Assembly (NCBI RefSeq): GCF_001556045.1
Contig: NZ_LSIC01000051.1
Location: 1 to 42,322 of the forward strand
Length of the DNA: 42,322 nt
Direction of reading: 5' to 3'
From: Bradyrhizobium sp. CCH5-F6
Lineage (GTDB): Bacteria > Pseudomonadota > Alphaproteobacteria > Rhizobiales > Xanthobacteraceae
Under the pieces are notes generated by a model. The model did not search any database, was not told the origin of the DNA, and saw only the letters and a list, made by a program, of their open reading frames with translations. Of the stretch, positions 16,580-24,944 are shown one piece after another; the first letter of the stretch is position 1, and each line of letters starts with the position of its first letter. Made by a program: the position numbers and the translations under genes.

Positions 16580-16984
16580 ATGAAAAAGCTTGGTCAGTTT
16601 GCATTTGCCGCGACATTGCTGGTCGTGGGGAGCCTCCCGGCGGTCGCACAGCAGGCGCAAACCACGCCGTCCGGCGGATCCATGCAGGGCATGTCGGACA
16701 AGAATATGAACCCATTTCAGAAAGACGCTATGTCTGCAATGGACAAGATGAACAAGTCCATGATGCAGGGGATGATGGACGCCGACCCTGAGATGGCATG
16801 GATGAAGGGCATGGCCGCGCATCATCAGGGCGCGATTGACATGTCTGAGGCCCTTCTCAAGAACACAAAGGACGGTGAAACCGCCAAAGAGGCGCGCAAG
16901 ACAATCCAGCAGAATGAGAAGGATCTGAAAGAGCTTCAGGCGAAAATGAAAAAGGAAGACAAAAAAGAGGACAAAAAAGGCTAG
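16580..16984 (+). CDS. DUF305 family periplasmic copper-binding protein (CopM-like)
   Basis: The ATG at 16580 follows a gagga site and gives a 134-residue protein with a signal peptide (to about residue 24, PAVAQ). The core is DUF305: a Met-rich helix (MSAMDKMNKSMMQGMMDADPEMAWMKGM), then AAHHQGAIDMSEALLK, with the conserved His pair and Met residues that bind copper in relatives such as cyanobacterial CopM. The C terminus is a Lys-rich helix (KMKKEDKKEDKK). It is on the opposite strand from the other copper genes and converges with the cytochrome c gene, sharing a hairpin with it. Confidence 0.9.
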   Translation: MKKLGQFAFAATLLVVGSLPAVAQQAQTTPSGGSMQGMSDKNMNPFQKDAMSAMDKMNKSMMQGMMDADPEMAWMKGMAAHHQGAIDMSEALLKNTKDGETAKEARKTIQQNEKDLKELQAKMKKEDKKEDKKG

Positions 16985-17047
16985 GCAGTAGGATCTCAGC
17001 TCGAATGACTCTTGGTTCGAACGAGAGCCTTGGCCATGGGCTGAAAC

Positions 17048-17079
17048 GCGGTGCAAGCGACTAGCCTCGCTTGCACCGC
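17048..17079. terminator. Bidirectional hairpin between convergent DUF305 and cytochrome c genes
   Basis: gcggtgcaagcga and tcgcttgcaccgc form a perfect 13-bp stem with a 6-base loop (ctagcc). It lies 63 bases after the DUF305 stop and 7 bases from the stop of the convergent cytochrome gene. There is no strong T tract on either side, so termination may be weak or rely on the stem alone; it may also stabilise the mRNA 3' ends. Confidence 0.75.
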
Positions 17080-17086
17080 TGCGTAG

Positions 17087-17683
17087 TCAGTGTTGGTGCC
17101 CAGCCGGCTTGTTTGCCTCGGAAGATGATTTGGGCGTGTTTTGCTGACGCATGTTGGGCATGTTCTCCATGTCATCGTCGGGCGGAGCTTTCGCGATGAT
17201 CTCCTGGTATTGAGCGCTGGACATGCCCTTCAGTTTAACCACGAAGGCGACGATGTTCCAGATCGTGGCGTCATCATGGGAGCGTCCCCAGGCAGGCATC
17301 CCCGTCATCTTGATTCCATGTTTTGTCACCCAAAATATCGCTTTTGCATCCAGACTCGTTTCGGACAGGCTGGGCGGTTTAGGATAGAGCCCTTCTCCTA
17401 ACTCTGTATCAGGCTTGCCGGGCTCCGAATGACAGTTCGCGCACATTGCGGCATACTGTCCGGCACCCTTGAGTATTCCTTGCTCGTCGGAAAGATCAGG
17501 TGAGGTCAGAGAGGCGGTGCGAGCCGCGATGGAGCGCTCGCGCGTGAGCTCCATGATCTGCCGCGTCAGCGCCCAGTGAGGTGTGTCGGCTCCGATGTCA
17601 TATGTCCCTGACGTGATGAACACGATCGCTCCTATTGCAATGCCGCTGACAAGCAGAGCCGCCGCGAGTAAGAGTTTTCTCAC
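17087..17683 (-). CDS. Membrane-anchored c-type cytochrome
   Basis: This 198-residue protein starts at GTG 17683 with an aagga site upstream that lies inside the preceding gene. An N-terminal anchor or signal (LLLAAALLVSGIAIGAIVFI) precedes a single heme-c domain: CANCH at 81-85 and a likely axial Met in MTGMPAWG (about 129). The C-terminal tail is His/Met-rich (MENMPNMRQQ, AGHQH) and may bind metal. Single-heme cytochromes of this kind carry electrons in the periplasm. It is the last gene of the - strand copper block, 4 bases after the methyltransferase stop. A role in passing electrons from copper oxidation is possible but not shown. Confidence 0.9.
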   Translation of the reverse strand: MRKLLLAAALLVSGIAIGAIVFITSGTYDIGADTPHWALTRQIMELTRERSIAARTASLTSPDLSDEQGILKGAGQYAAMCANCHSEPGKPDTELGEGLYPKPPSLSETSLDAKAIFWVTKHGIKMTGMPAWGRSHDDATIWNIVAFVVKLKGMSSAQYQEIIAKAPPDDDMENMPNMRQQNTPKSSSEANKPAGHQH

Positions 17684-17687
17684 TATA

Positions 17688-18440
17688 TCAATCCTTATCT
17701 TTGGGTTCTCTTTTGGGGTCTCTTATTGATTTAGAGCCAGGACGCTTGCGACTGGCCACCACGACCGAAATCCTGCCCGCGACGATCGAAAACGACCGGT
17801 CCGGCGCCAGTGCTCGCAACCCGGCCAGCGACAGGCAGCTGCGCCAGGTGTCATCAAAATGCGGTGCAACAGCTTCAGTTCCCCAGAGCACCGCCGCAAA
17901 GCCGAGCATCTTGGCTTCTCGGCTCGCAGCTGGCCGGACCAACTCGACGACGTGGAGACGACCGCCCTGGCGCAAAAGAGGTGTAAGGCCCCGCAGCAGC
18001 GCAATTTTATTTACCGGCACCAGGCTATGCAGGGCGAAATTGCAGACGATCGTATCGAATGCCTCGTCCGTGAATGGAAGCTCCGCGTTCGCGGGCACTT
18101 CAATAAGGTTGACATTGTTGAGGTCTCGGCGCCGCGCAGAGCGCGCGTACCGTCGACTTTCGTGCGGCTCGACTGCAACAAAGCAGACATCTGGGTGGCG
18201 CCTTGCGAAGGACAATGCCGCCGCAAAGCTCTGCGGCCCGACGATCAGCACCTGCTCGCCAAAATCGGAATCAAGCAAGGGGTATAGGCGAGAGCACCAC
18301 TCAACATCGGTCACCATGGACAGAAGTATGCGGTTGTATATCAAGCGCGCGGCGCCGACGCGCACCCGAAAAACTGCGCTCTTCAGCCATCCTGAGATCG
18401 AGGCTCCGATTGTCCGCCTTCCTGCGGCATGTTCCGTCAT
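17688..18440 (-). CDS. Class I SAM-dependent methyltransferase
   Basis: The ATG at 18440 overlaps the OpgC stop (ATGA) and gives 250 residues. The SAM-binding fold is visible: a first strand with VLIVGPQSFAAAL (motif I, altered from the usual GxGxG), an acidic residue ending strand 2 in FVAVEPHESRR, DEAFDTIVCNFALHSL (motif IV) and LLRQGGRLHVVELVRP (post-motif). This suits a small-molecule methyltransferase. The substrate is unknown. The same frame stays open far upstream (to 19370), but that part is antisense-free shadow of OpgC coding and lacks homology. The gene is translationally coupled between OpgC and cytochrome c. Confidence 0.82.
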   Translation of the reverse strand: MTEHAAGRRTIGASISGWLKSAVFRVRVGAARLIYNRILLSMVTDVEWCSRLYPLLDSDFGEQVLIVGPQSFAAALSFARRHPDVCFVAVEPHESRRYARSARRRDLNNVNLIEVPANAELPFTDEAFDTIVCNFALHSLVPVNKIALLRGLTPLLRQGGRLHVVELVRPAASREAKMLGFAAVLWGTEAVAPHFDDTWRSCLSLAGLRALAPDRSFSIVAGRISVVVASRKRPGSKSIRDPKREPKDKD

Positions 18441-19633
18441 TGTCGTCTTGCGTCGGCGCTGGAAGGATCCGGACCTGAAGGGTTCCGCGAATCCTTGGGC
18501 GACCATGATCTCAGCCAGGCGACTGCAATGAGAATCGCGATACCGCCGATGCTCACAGCGAGCTGCATAGGCAAAGAATCGGAGATCAGTTCGAGCAGGA
18601 AATGGCCGACGAACGACAGGAAGATACCGACACAGAAGACCTCGAGCGAATGGCGCCCGCAGAGCAGCATGGGACGCAGGACTGGACTGCCAAGCCAGCG
18701 GCTGCGGCGAGGTACGAGGTGAACAGTCAGGATGGCCAAGGCCATAAAATGCAGAAGACGTGAGGGAGCAAGATTGGTTTTGTCGTCTATGGCCAAGCCA
18801 TTCGACACCGAGGCGAGCGCGGATGATTGCATCCCCAAATTTTGCGGCAGCGCCACGATCAGTGCGAAGACCAGGTAAAGGATACAGACGCCCAGCGCCG
18901 CCGGAGAGGTTAACAACCAGCCCGCTTGCGTCGCTCCCCCAAGAGCGCTCCACGCGCCAAGCACGAACAGGAGCTGCCAGGCGAAAGGATTGAAATACCA
19001 GACGCCCTCGGGCCAAGCGGGCAGATTCCAGCCAAGCAAGGGTGCAAGAAAATACAGGCCAAGCGAGCAGAGGAGCGTGGCGTTGGGCAACGCCAATATC
19101 GCGCGCAGCACTACGGGAAAAAATGCCATCAAGACGATATAGAGCGGCAACACGTCCATGTTCAACGGCTTGAACTTGAGCAGCAGCCCCGCGGTGAGAT
19201 ACCCAATCGGGTTGGCGATGAGCCCGGCAACATTGAATTCGTCCAAAAGGTGCGAGTGACGATAGGTTTGCGCGACCCAGCCGATCGCCGCGACGTAGAC
19301 AACGAACAGGAGAATGTGCGCCACATAGATTTGCCAGACGCGCCGCATTAACTTGACTGCACCTGCCCAAAAGCCATCGCGGCGCATGGGTTTGGAGTAA
19401 GCCAGGGCTGCCGTGTAGCCGGAGATGAAGACAAACAGGTCGGCAGCATCGCTAAAGCCGTAATTCCTGGTCGTCAGCCATGCCACTGCATTGTTCGGGA
19501 TGTGATCGAGAAAGATCGCCCAGTTGGCAAGCCCTCGAAAAAGGTCGAGCCTCAAGTCACGGCCGTCCCTCGCGGGCGTCTTGGTAGCAGGCCCATGGTC
19601 CTCCGGTGTCGTGATCTTCGTCATGTAATTCAT
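18437..19633 (-). CDS. opgC: OpgC family membrane protein
   Basis: This 398-residue integral membrane protein has about ten hydrophobic segments. The N terminus carries the family signature RDLRLDLFRGLANWAIFLDHIPNNAVAWLTTRNYGFSDAADLFVFISGYTAALAY, which includes the His and Arg residues conserved in these acyltransferase-3-like proteins. OpgC of proteobacteria adds succinyl groups to periplasmic glucans. Similar proteins are common and not all act on glucans. It sits inside the copper block, 52 bases after the Csp pseudogene, and overlaps the methyltransferase. An anionic periplasmic glucan could bind metal, but this link is speculative. Confidence 0.88.
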   Translation of the reverse strand: MNYMTKITTPEDHGPATKTPARDGRDLRLDLFRGLANWAIFLDHIPNNAVAWLTTRNYGFSDAADLFVFISGYTAALAYSKPMRRDGFWAGAVKLMRRVWQIYVAHILLFVVYVAAIGWVAQTYRHSHLLDEFNVAGLIANPIGYLTAGLLLKFKPLNMDVLPLYIVLMAFFPVVLRAILALPNATLLCSLGLYFLAPLLGWNLPAWPEGVWYFNPFAWQLLFVLGAWSALGGATQAGWLLTSPAALGVCILYLVFALIVALPQNLGMQSSALASVSNGLAIDDKTNLAPSRLLHFMALAILTVHLVPRRSRWLGSPVLRPMLLCGRHSLEVFCVGIFLSFVGHFLLELISDSLPMQLAVSIGGIAILIAVAWLRSWSPKDSRNPSGPDPSSADARRQ

Positions 19634-19685
19634 CGTGGCGCGTGGAATCCGGACCAGGTCCCGGGGCGACGTCCGCAGCAGGCGT

Positions 19686-20084
19686 TCATGACTTCGGTCG
19701 CATTGCCGTGAGCGGATTGATCGTTGGCTCCCCGCATTGGATCGCGATCACCTGACAGCGTCCTGAGCAAAACCGACCAGCTTCGACGCATTCCTCCATT
19801 TTGCTGGCGCATTGCAATTCCTTTCCGCTGCTCGGAGCAAAGTCGCAGCGCACTCTTCGGGAACGCGCGCGGGGATAAGGCGATCTATGGCGCATGAGCG
19901 TGCGGCGATGCGGCACATCTGCGCGCAAGCCATCAAGAGGTGAACTTGCGTCGCCTTGCCTGCGCTCACCTTTGGAGCCAGGCCAGGCTGCGATACTGTT
20001 CGGGTACCTCCGATAACAGCGCAGGCCATCGCCGATGCACGTCGGCATGTCCTGTTCCGTCGACTTGATTTGACGGTTAGTCAT
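19686..20084 (-). pseudogene. Csp-type four-helix copper-storage protein, frameshifted
   Basis: The ATG at 20084 lies 4 bases after the upstream oxidase stop and reads TEQDMPTCIGDGLRCYRRYPNSI, like the first helix of cytosolic Csp proteins (CxxxCxxC-type). The middle helix continues in a second frame (HLLMACAQMCRIAARSC, then PEECAATLLRAAERNC). The last helix returns to the first frame (QCASKMEECVEAGRFCSGRC). Two compensating frameshifts, near 19970 and 19815, are therefore needed to read a full protein. Csp proteins store many Cu(I) ions on Cys thiols inside a four-helix bundle. Several expected Cys residues are also replaced, which supports genuine decay rather than only sequence error. Confidence 0.72.
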
Positions 20085-20088
20085 TGGC

Positions 20089-21953
20089 CTATCGCACGTC
20101 GAGAACCAGCGTCGATCCGCCGCCGCCATGCTGTTCCACATTGTTGTTGGCGGTATGATGCGGGATATGACAATGAACGAGCCATTTGCCCGGCCGCCTT
20201 GCCGTCCAGACCACGTCGTAACGTTGACCCGGACCAACATTCACCGTGTCGGCCTGATAGCGAGCGCTATCTTTGAGGTTGACGCCGTCGACCGCCACGA
20301 CTTCGAACGGTCCGCCGTGGACATGCATCGGATGCACGAAGTTGTTGTTCGTACCGATGAAGCGAAGCTTGATCGTCTCACCCACTTTCATGGTGATCGT
20401 GTCAGTGGAGGGATAAGCCTTGCCGTTGATCGTGAAGTAATTCGGTAGCGCTCCCTCCATCAGCATGGCCGGATAGGTCAGCCATTCCCGCTTCAGCCAT
20501 TCTTGCAGCTGTATGGTGTAATCTTGGTCAGCTTCCACTTCCATCGAAGGATCTTTTGGCGAGATGAGTAGCGCACCGTAGAGGCCCAACGCCTGTTGCC
20601 GGTCCGGATGATCGTGGCTATGGTAGAAATATGTACCGCTCTGCCCAACCTCGAACTCGTAGGTGAACGAGCAGCCAGGCGGCACCGGATCTTGAGTGAT
20701 TTTTGCCGGCCCGTCCATTTCGTTCGGGACGATCAGCCCGTGACAATGGATCGTCGTGCCCTCCGGAAGCAAGTTGCGGACATTGATCCGCACGTGGTCG
20801 CCCTCAGTCAACTGCAGGCGCGGTCCCGGGACCTGCCGGTTATACGCGTAGGCCTCAGCCGCAACCTCGGGAAGAATATTCCAGCGAATGACGGATGCTT
20901 CGATGTCGAAGACCTTGATGCCATTTTCCACACGCGGCTGAAGGAGTTGATCTCCTTTGGCGTCCTTCGAGGCGACGTAGGTCACTTGCGAAGGCTTGAC
21001 GGCAGCCATTTCTCTCATTGCTTCCCCGGAAAGATCGAACGTGTCGATCATACCGGGAGGCATGATGGAGCCGTTGACGTCGCGCGCGCTGAGCCGAAGA
21101 TTGACCGAGAAACCGGGGATAACCATTCCTGAAATAAGAACGCTGTGACGCCTGCGAGCGCTGCCAGTTGAGGTGTCGTGGCCTCGCTGGCCATCTGGTG
21201 TCCAGCGCCTTGCTGCCCATGTCCGGCCGATGGCGCCGCTGCCCCTCCGTGCCCTTCATGACGCTGACCGCTGCCCTGCCGGCCGTCATCCCGCTCGGTC
21301 ATCAGGCCGTGCTTGATCTTTTTCTTTACCATCCAGACGTTGAAAGGATAGGCCGTCGCAAATCCGACCATGACGCCAAGCGACATCACGGCCCAGAAGA
21401 TCAATTCGAGGGGGTCCATCGCGCGCATGTCCCGGCCCATCATCAGCAGGCTCATCGTCGGCGCCATGCCGGCCATCATGGCGTTCATGCTGATGAATTC
21501 GGGCATGAAACTCTTGCGGACGTTGTCCCAGTAGGTGCCCCCCATCATTTTCTTCATGAAGAGCGATTGGAAAATGAACAGGCCGAAGGAGAAGCCGGCG
21601 AGGTACTCGACGATCAGGTCGATCCACATCGGCAGTCCCATAGATGCCGTGATGGCGGCCGCCAGAATGATACCGGTCGCATCGCCAGCTACGCAGTGGA
21701 TCGTACTGCCGACGCCTTGCTTCCACAGCGGCGAAGTGAAGTGCTCGTGCTCGCCCGGACGCGGCTCCTTGTCCGCAAGCACGTAGAGCACCAGTCCAAA
21801 CGGACCCATATAGAGCGTGACCAGGATGAAACCCCACTTCATCACCGTCGGCTCGGGATTGCCGTTGAATTGATCGAAGGCGACGAACGCGGTGGACGCA
21901 AACGAGAGCGCGAACCAAGCGATCAGGAAGTAGTCGTAGGGAAGAGCGATCAC
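20089..21953 (-). pseudogene. DUF4396 membrane domain fused to a multicopper oxidase, one frameshift
   Basis: The GTG start at 21953 overlaps the GNAT stop (GTGA). The first frame encodes a DUF4396 domain with four membrane segments (YFLIAWFALSFASTAFVAF, WGFILVTLYMGPFGLVLYVL, GFSFGLFIFQSLF, FWAVMSLGVMVGFATAYPF) and a His/Gly-rich linker. Near 21141 one base is missing; in the next frame the protein continues VLISGMVIPGFSVNLRLS as a fifth membrane segment and then a two-cupredoxin-domain oxidase. Copper motifs there are HCHG (normally HWHG), YHSHDH, HPMHVHGG and HCHIPHH. Undamaged, it would be 621 residues, a membrane-tethered periplasmic oxidase. An ATG at 21126 could restart the oxidase part (345 residues), though its spacing from any ribosome site is poor. 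Confidence 0.85.
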
Positions 21954-22636
21954 GCGTGATCCTCGTTTTGGAAAAAGGGCACATTAGGGAGAGCGCGTAG
22001 CGGTAGCTTCATGAGCAAACTTCCGCCCTCGTGGGGCAAATCGACATGCCACGGAATCGGCGCGCGGCCACGTTGGCGAAAGCCAAACCTGCGGTAGAAT
22101 GCGACGGCACCTTCGTTGTCCGCCCAGACGTGAAGCGTCAAAGAGGCGTGCTTCTCACGTCTCGCATCGCGAACGACCGCGTTCAGCAAGGCGGTTCCCA
22201 CGCCCGCTCGTCGACAATCCCTCAGAACGCTGATGTTGTTGAGGAGATAGCTCGACCAATCGTTCAGTTCGAACCGGGGTTGGAGCAGCAAGTCGCGGCT
22301 GGTCGGATTAGGAACGGGGTATTCGTTACGAAGCAGACTCGCCGGAAACGCGTTCGCCATTCCCACAACGGTGCTTCCGGAGAGTGCGACCACGCATCGT
22401 TCGAACGAGAAGATGCCGCCGGGCTCGCACACCATCTGGCGGTAAACATTCAGCGCGGCCGATCTCTGACCCAAGCCTCCCAGAATGAATTCAATCACGT
22501 CCCCGCTGGCCGCATGAGCCAGCTGCGCGATGGCTGAACAGTCAGAAATATGCGCCCTCCGCACGAAAATAGCGCTGCCTGGCCCTGCAATACCGGCGCA
22601 TTGTGGCTGCGAACGGGTGTCGTCCGGCTTGGTCAT
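21950..22636 (-). CDS. GNAT family N-acetyltransferase
   Basis: From the ATG at 22636 (overlapping the FkbM stop as ATGA) the protein has 228 residues. The GNAT core is clear: IFVRRAHISDCSAIAQLA at the start of the fold, a strand VALSGSTVVGMANAF, the acetyl-CoA loop RDCRRAGVGTALLNAVV, and the C-terminal DNEGAVAFYRRFGFRQRGR. It transfers an acetyl group to an unknown amine. The region between GNAT motifs holds an insert (about residues 90-140) with PVPNPTSRDLLLQPRFELNDWSSYLLN. Its position between FkbM and the DUF4396 fusion, with overlaps on both sides, indicates co-translation. Confidence 0.9.
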   Translation of the reverse strand: MTKPDDTRSQPQCAGIAGPGSAIFVRRAHISDCSAIAQLAHAASGDVIEFILGGLGQRSAALNVYRQMVCEPGGIFSFERCVVALSGSTVVGMANAFPASLLRNEYPVPNPTSRDLLLQPRFELNDWSSYLLNNISVLRDCRRAGVGTALLNAVVRDARREKHASLTLHVWADNEGAVAFYRRFGFRQRGRAPIPWHVDLPHEGGSLLMKLPLRALPNVPFFQNEDHA

Positions 22637-23622
22637 TTGGATGTCCACCTCGCCGATAGCAGCCTTTCGCGCCAGCGTTTGCTGGCCGTGGCGAAGACGT
22701 TGTATCCGACCCAAGGATGCTTCTTGATTCGTGCGAGACCGTCGAGCTCTTCAAGCTGCATGAAAACGCCATTCTCCTCATCGAATATGTAGCGCTTGAG
22801 CGAGGTCTCTTCTGCGAGATAGCGCGAAACCGCATGCGTCCGATCGGAGCCATGCTCTTCGCAAATCACGACACAATCAGTTTTGAGCAGACCTTGCCCG
22901 CCGCGCAAAGCCTCGATCTCGACGCCTTCGACGTCCAGCTTGATGACAAGCGGCCCTGAGGCATCGATCAGCCCTGCCTCGGCTAACCCATCGAGCGACA
23001 CAGTCTCAACGCACCCTGGCTCTGATTGCGTGAGCGGAACGGTTGCAAACTTTTCGTGCTTGGCGCCCGCGACACGCACAATCTCGCCGCTTCGGCCGCC
23101 GAGGGCGGCATGCAGATAGCGAAAGCGATTCCCATTGAGCTCGGCGTTGCGTTTCAAACGCTCGGCATTCGAGCTGGATGCCTCGATGGCAATCGCCTGC
23201 TGAGCGCCGAACGGGCGGCTCGTGGCAAGAACGGACCAGTAACCAAAATTGGCGCCGCAATCCAGCAAGGTGTAGTGATCCTGACAAGCGGCACTCAGAA
23301 ACGCCTCGATCTCTCGTTCATAATCGTAGCTGCAATTGAGCAGTCTGCTCCAGTATGCGTCGCAGAAAGGCATTGCAAAAAGCGCATCCTCGTTCAATCG
23401 CACGAGGAGTTCGCGGGGTGCCATGACCGATCCGACAACTCGGCACCCGACGCCATACCCGCGGTGCCCCATCGCCTTCGTCGCAGCCGATCCGGCCTGC
23501 AACGCGCTGACCGCAGCACGAACAAGCGGGCTTGCGCCCGTCAGTTGGCCGCTGGCACGATCAAATACGAGTGGCGGCGCCTGTTGCGCAAGCTTTGCTA
23601 AACCGTTGGACGGAGGCGGCAC
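22633..23622 (-). CDS. FkbM family methyltransferase
   Basis: I chose the GTG at 23622, which has an aaggag site 5 bases upstream; an in-frame start 60 bases earlier is weaker. The protein has 329 residues. The SAM-binding motif is LLDCGANFGYWSVL, an acidic second-strand end is in AIAIEASSSNAERL, and the FkbM signature LVIKLDVEGVEIEALRGG follows. FkbM proteins are O- or N-methyltransferases acting on sugars, polyketides or peptides. The N-terminal 100 residues lack a clear domain. It follows two CusF-like genes by 87 bases and starts a tightly overlapped chain (FkbM, GNAT, DUF4396 fusion). Confidence 0.9.
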   Translation of the reverse strand: MPPPSNGLAKLAQQAPPLVFDRASGQLTGASPLVRAAVSALQAGSAATKAMGHRGYGVGCRVVGSVMAPRELLVRLNEDALFAMPFCDAYWSRLLNCSYDYEREIEAFLSAACQDHYTLLDCGANFGYWSVLATSRPFGAQQAIAIEASSSNAERLKRNAELNGNRFRYLHAALGGRSGEIVRVAGAKHEKFATVPLTQSEPGCVETVSLDGLAEAGLIDASGPLVIKLDVEGVEIEALRGGQGLLKTDCVVICEEHGSDRTHAVSRYLAEETSLKRYIFDEENGVFMQLEELDGLARIKKHPWVGYNVFATASKRWRERLLSARWTSK

Positions 23623-23709
23623 AGTTGCTCCTTGCGAGAGGGAGATAGTCGCGCATGCGTGCAACCGATACCGGTGCCGCATCCGTTTAGGCGCGGCACC
23701 GGCAGACGT

Positions 23710-24015
23710 TCATTTAGCTTTCTGCATCTTGGTGATGGTAATGCCACCTGACGCCCGTTCAGCTTCAAACTGGACCTTGTCACCGACCTTCACCTGCTTG
23801 AGCATCGATGAATCCTTGACACGGAAGACCATCGTCATCCCGTCATCGTCCATATCGAGGTTCTTGATTGGACCATGCTTGAGAGTGATCTTCCCCGCGG
23901 CCTCATCAATCTTCTTGACTTCGCCGTTGACCATCGCGGTCTGCGCAAGCGCGCCAGTTGACGACCATGCGAGTGACAGTGCAAGGGCGGTGATTGCGAA
24001 CTTGTTTGGCTTCAT
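23710..24015 (-). CDS. CusF-like periplasmic copper-binding protein
   Basis: The ATG at 24015 has a ggag site and gives 101 residues with a signal peptide (cut after ALAQ). The mature CusF-type beta barrel reads MVNGEVKKIDEAAGKITLKHGPI, then NLDMDDDGMTMVFRV and VKVGDKVQFEAE. The metal ligands His and the MxM pair are present; the Trp of E. coli CusF is replaced by Met, as in many relatives. Compared with the neighbour at 24097-24387, two Asp are inserted next to the ligand Mets, apparently from a 6-base gatgac duplication. The two genes are about 65-70% alike and arose by tandem duplication. Confidence 0.92.
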   Translation of the reverse strand: MKPNKFAITALALSLAWSSTGALAQTAMVNGEVKKIDEAAGKITLKHGPIKNLDMDDDGMTMVFRVKDSSMLKQVKVGDKVQFEAERASGGITITKMQKAK

Positions 24016-24096
24016 TTTCAACTCCTTCGTTCGGTTTGCTCTGCATTCACGTTTGACGCGTCCGGTCGTTTCACGTCTCCTCAGCGCCAGAGTTGC

Positions 24097-24387
24097 CTAT
24101 TTCGACTTGTGCATCTTCGTGATCGTCACTCCCTGCTGGCCACGTTCGGCTTCGAATTTGACTTTGTCGCCAATCTTCAAATTCTTCAACATGCCGGGAT
24201 CGCTGACGCGCAGCACCATCGTCATTGCGTCCATTTCGAGGTTCTTGATCGCCCCGTGCTTGAGCGTGATCTTTCCCGCGGCTTCATCGATATTTTTCAC
24301 CTCGCCCTTGACCATCGCGTTCTGGGCGAATGCAGCCTTGGACGCGACAATCGAGGCGAAGATGACGGCGATTTGCAAAAGTTTCAT
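24097..24387 (-). CDS. CusF-like periplasmic copper-binding protein
   Basis: From ATG 24387 the protein has 96 residues, with signal peptide MKLLQIAVIFASIVASKAAFAQ and a CusF-type barrel: MVKGEVKNIDEAAGKITLKHGAI, NLEMDAMTMVLRV (MTM ligand pair), LKIGDKVKFEAE, VTITKMHK. An alternative ATG at 24411 overlaps the cupredoxin stop (TAATG) and would add 8 residues to the signal region; this overlap suggests translational coupling either way. CusF proteins pass Cu(I) to CusCBA pumps. No CusA or CusB is present here, so its partner may be the oxidases or another pump. Confidence 0.92.
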   Translation of the reverse strand: MKLLQIAVIFASIVASKAAFAQNAMVKGEVKNIDEAAGKITLKHGAIKNLEMDAMTMVLRVSDPGMLKNLKIGDKVKFEAERGQQGVTITKMHKSK

Positions 24388-24410
24388 TTTTTCGACTTTG
24401 ATGAGGTCCA

Positions 24411-24896
24411 TTACTTCACGGTCACAGTGCCGACCATGCCGGACTCCCGATGCCCAGGAATCAGGCAGGAATATTCGAACTCGCCCGATTTGGTGAACTT
24501 CCAAACCATCTCGTCGGCCTTCTTCGGCGCGAGCCGCTTCGCGTTCGGATCGTCGTGCTCCATGTCGGGAGTCTTTTTCATGGCTTCGGCGTGCTTGAGG
24601 TTTTCGGCCGTCGTCGCAAGCACGAGTTCGTGGTCCAGCTCTCCGTTATTGCGCAGGACGAACTTGAGTTGTTCGCCTTTCTTGACTTCGATCTTCATCG
24701 GCATGAACATCATTTTCCCGTCCGTTTCACCCATCGTGATCTGCACGACGCGCGCCGGCTTCTGGGGGTCGCCCGGTTCGCCGGCCGAAAACGAATCGTC
24801 GTGGCTGTGGCCCTTGGGGCCTGCGCCGGCCCAAGCGATGGTGGAGATGGATGTCAATGCAGCAAAAGCGATCAGAGAGAGCGTGGTGTGTTTCAT
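24411..24896 (-). CDS. Cupredoxin-domain (plastocyanin/azurin-like) protein
   Basis: This 161-residue protein has a signal peptide (to about residue 23, AWAGA) and a single cupredoxin domain. A type 1 copper site is visible: His89 in GELDHELVL, then Cys144, His149 and Met154 in SCLIPGHRESGM. A His/Asp-rich segment (GHSHDDSF) lies near the mature N terminus. Such proteins store or shuttle copper or electrons in the periplasm and are often found beside copA-type oxidases. It lies 48 bases after the oxidase gene and overlaps the next reading frame as TAATG. Confidence 0.93.
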   Translation of the reverse strand: MKHTTLSLIAFAALTSISTIAWAGAGPKGHSHDDSFSAGEPGDPQKPARVVQITMGETDGKMMFMPMKIEVKKGEQLKFVLRNNGELDHELVLATTAENLKHAEAMKKTPDMEHDDPNAKRLAPKKADEMVWKFTKSGEFEYSCLIPGHRESGMVGTVTVK

Positions 24897-24944
24897 GATC
24901 TTGTTCCTCTAGTGTGGGTCGAAGCGGCCGTCGTTTCCTGAAGA

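Noticed and set aside
17688..19370. 560-codon open frame on the - strand
   Set aside because: Only the last 250 codons (from 18440) show methyltransferase content. The upstream part overlaps the clear OpgC frame and reads as Arg/Ser-rich shadow sequence.
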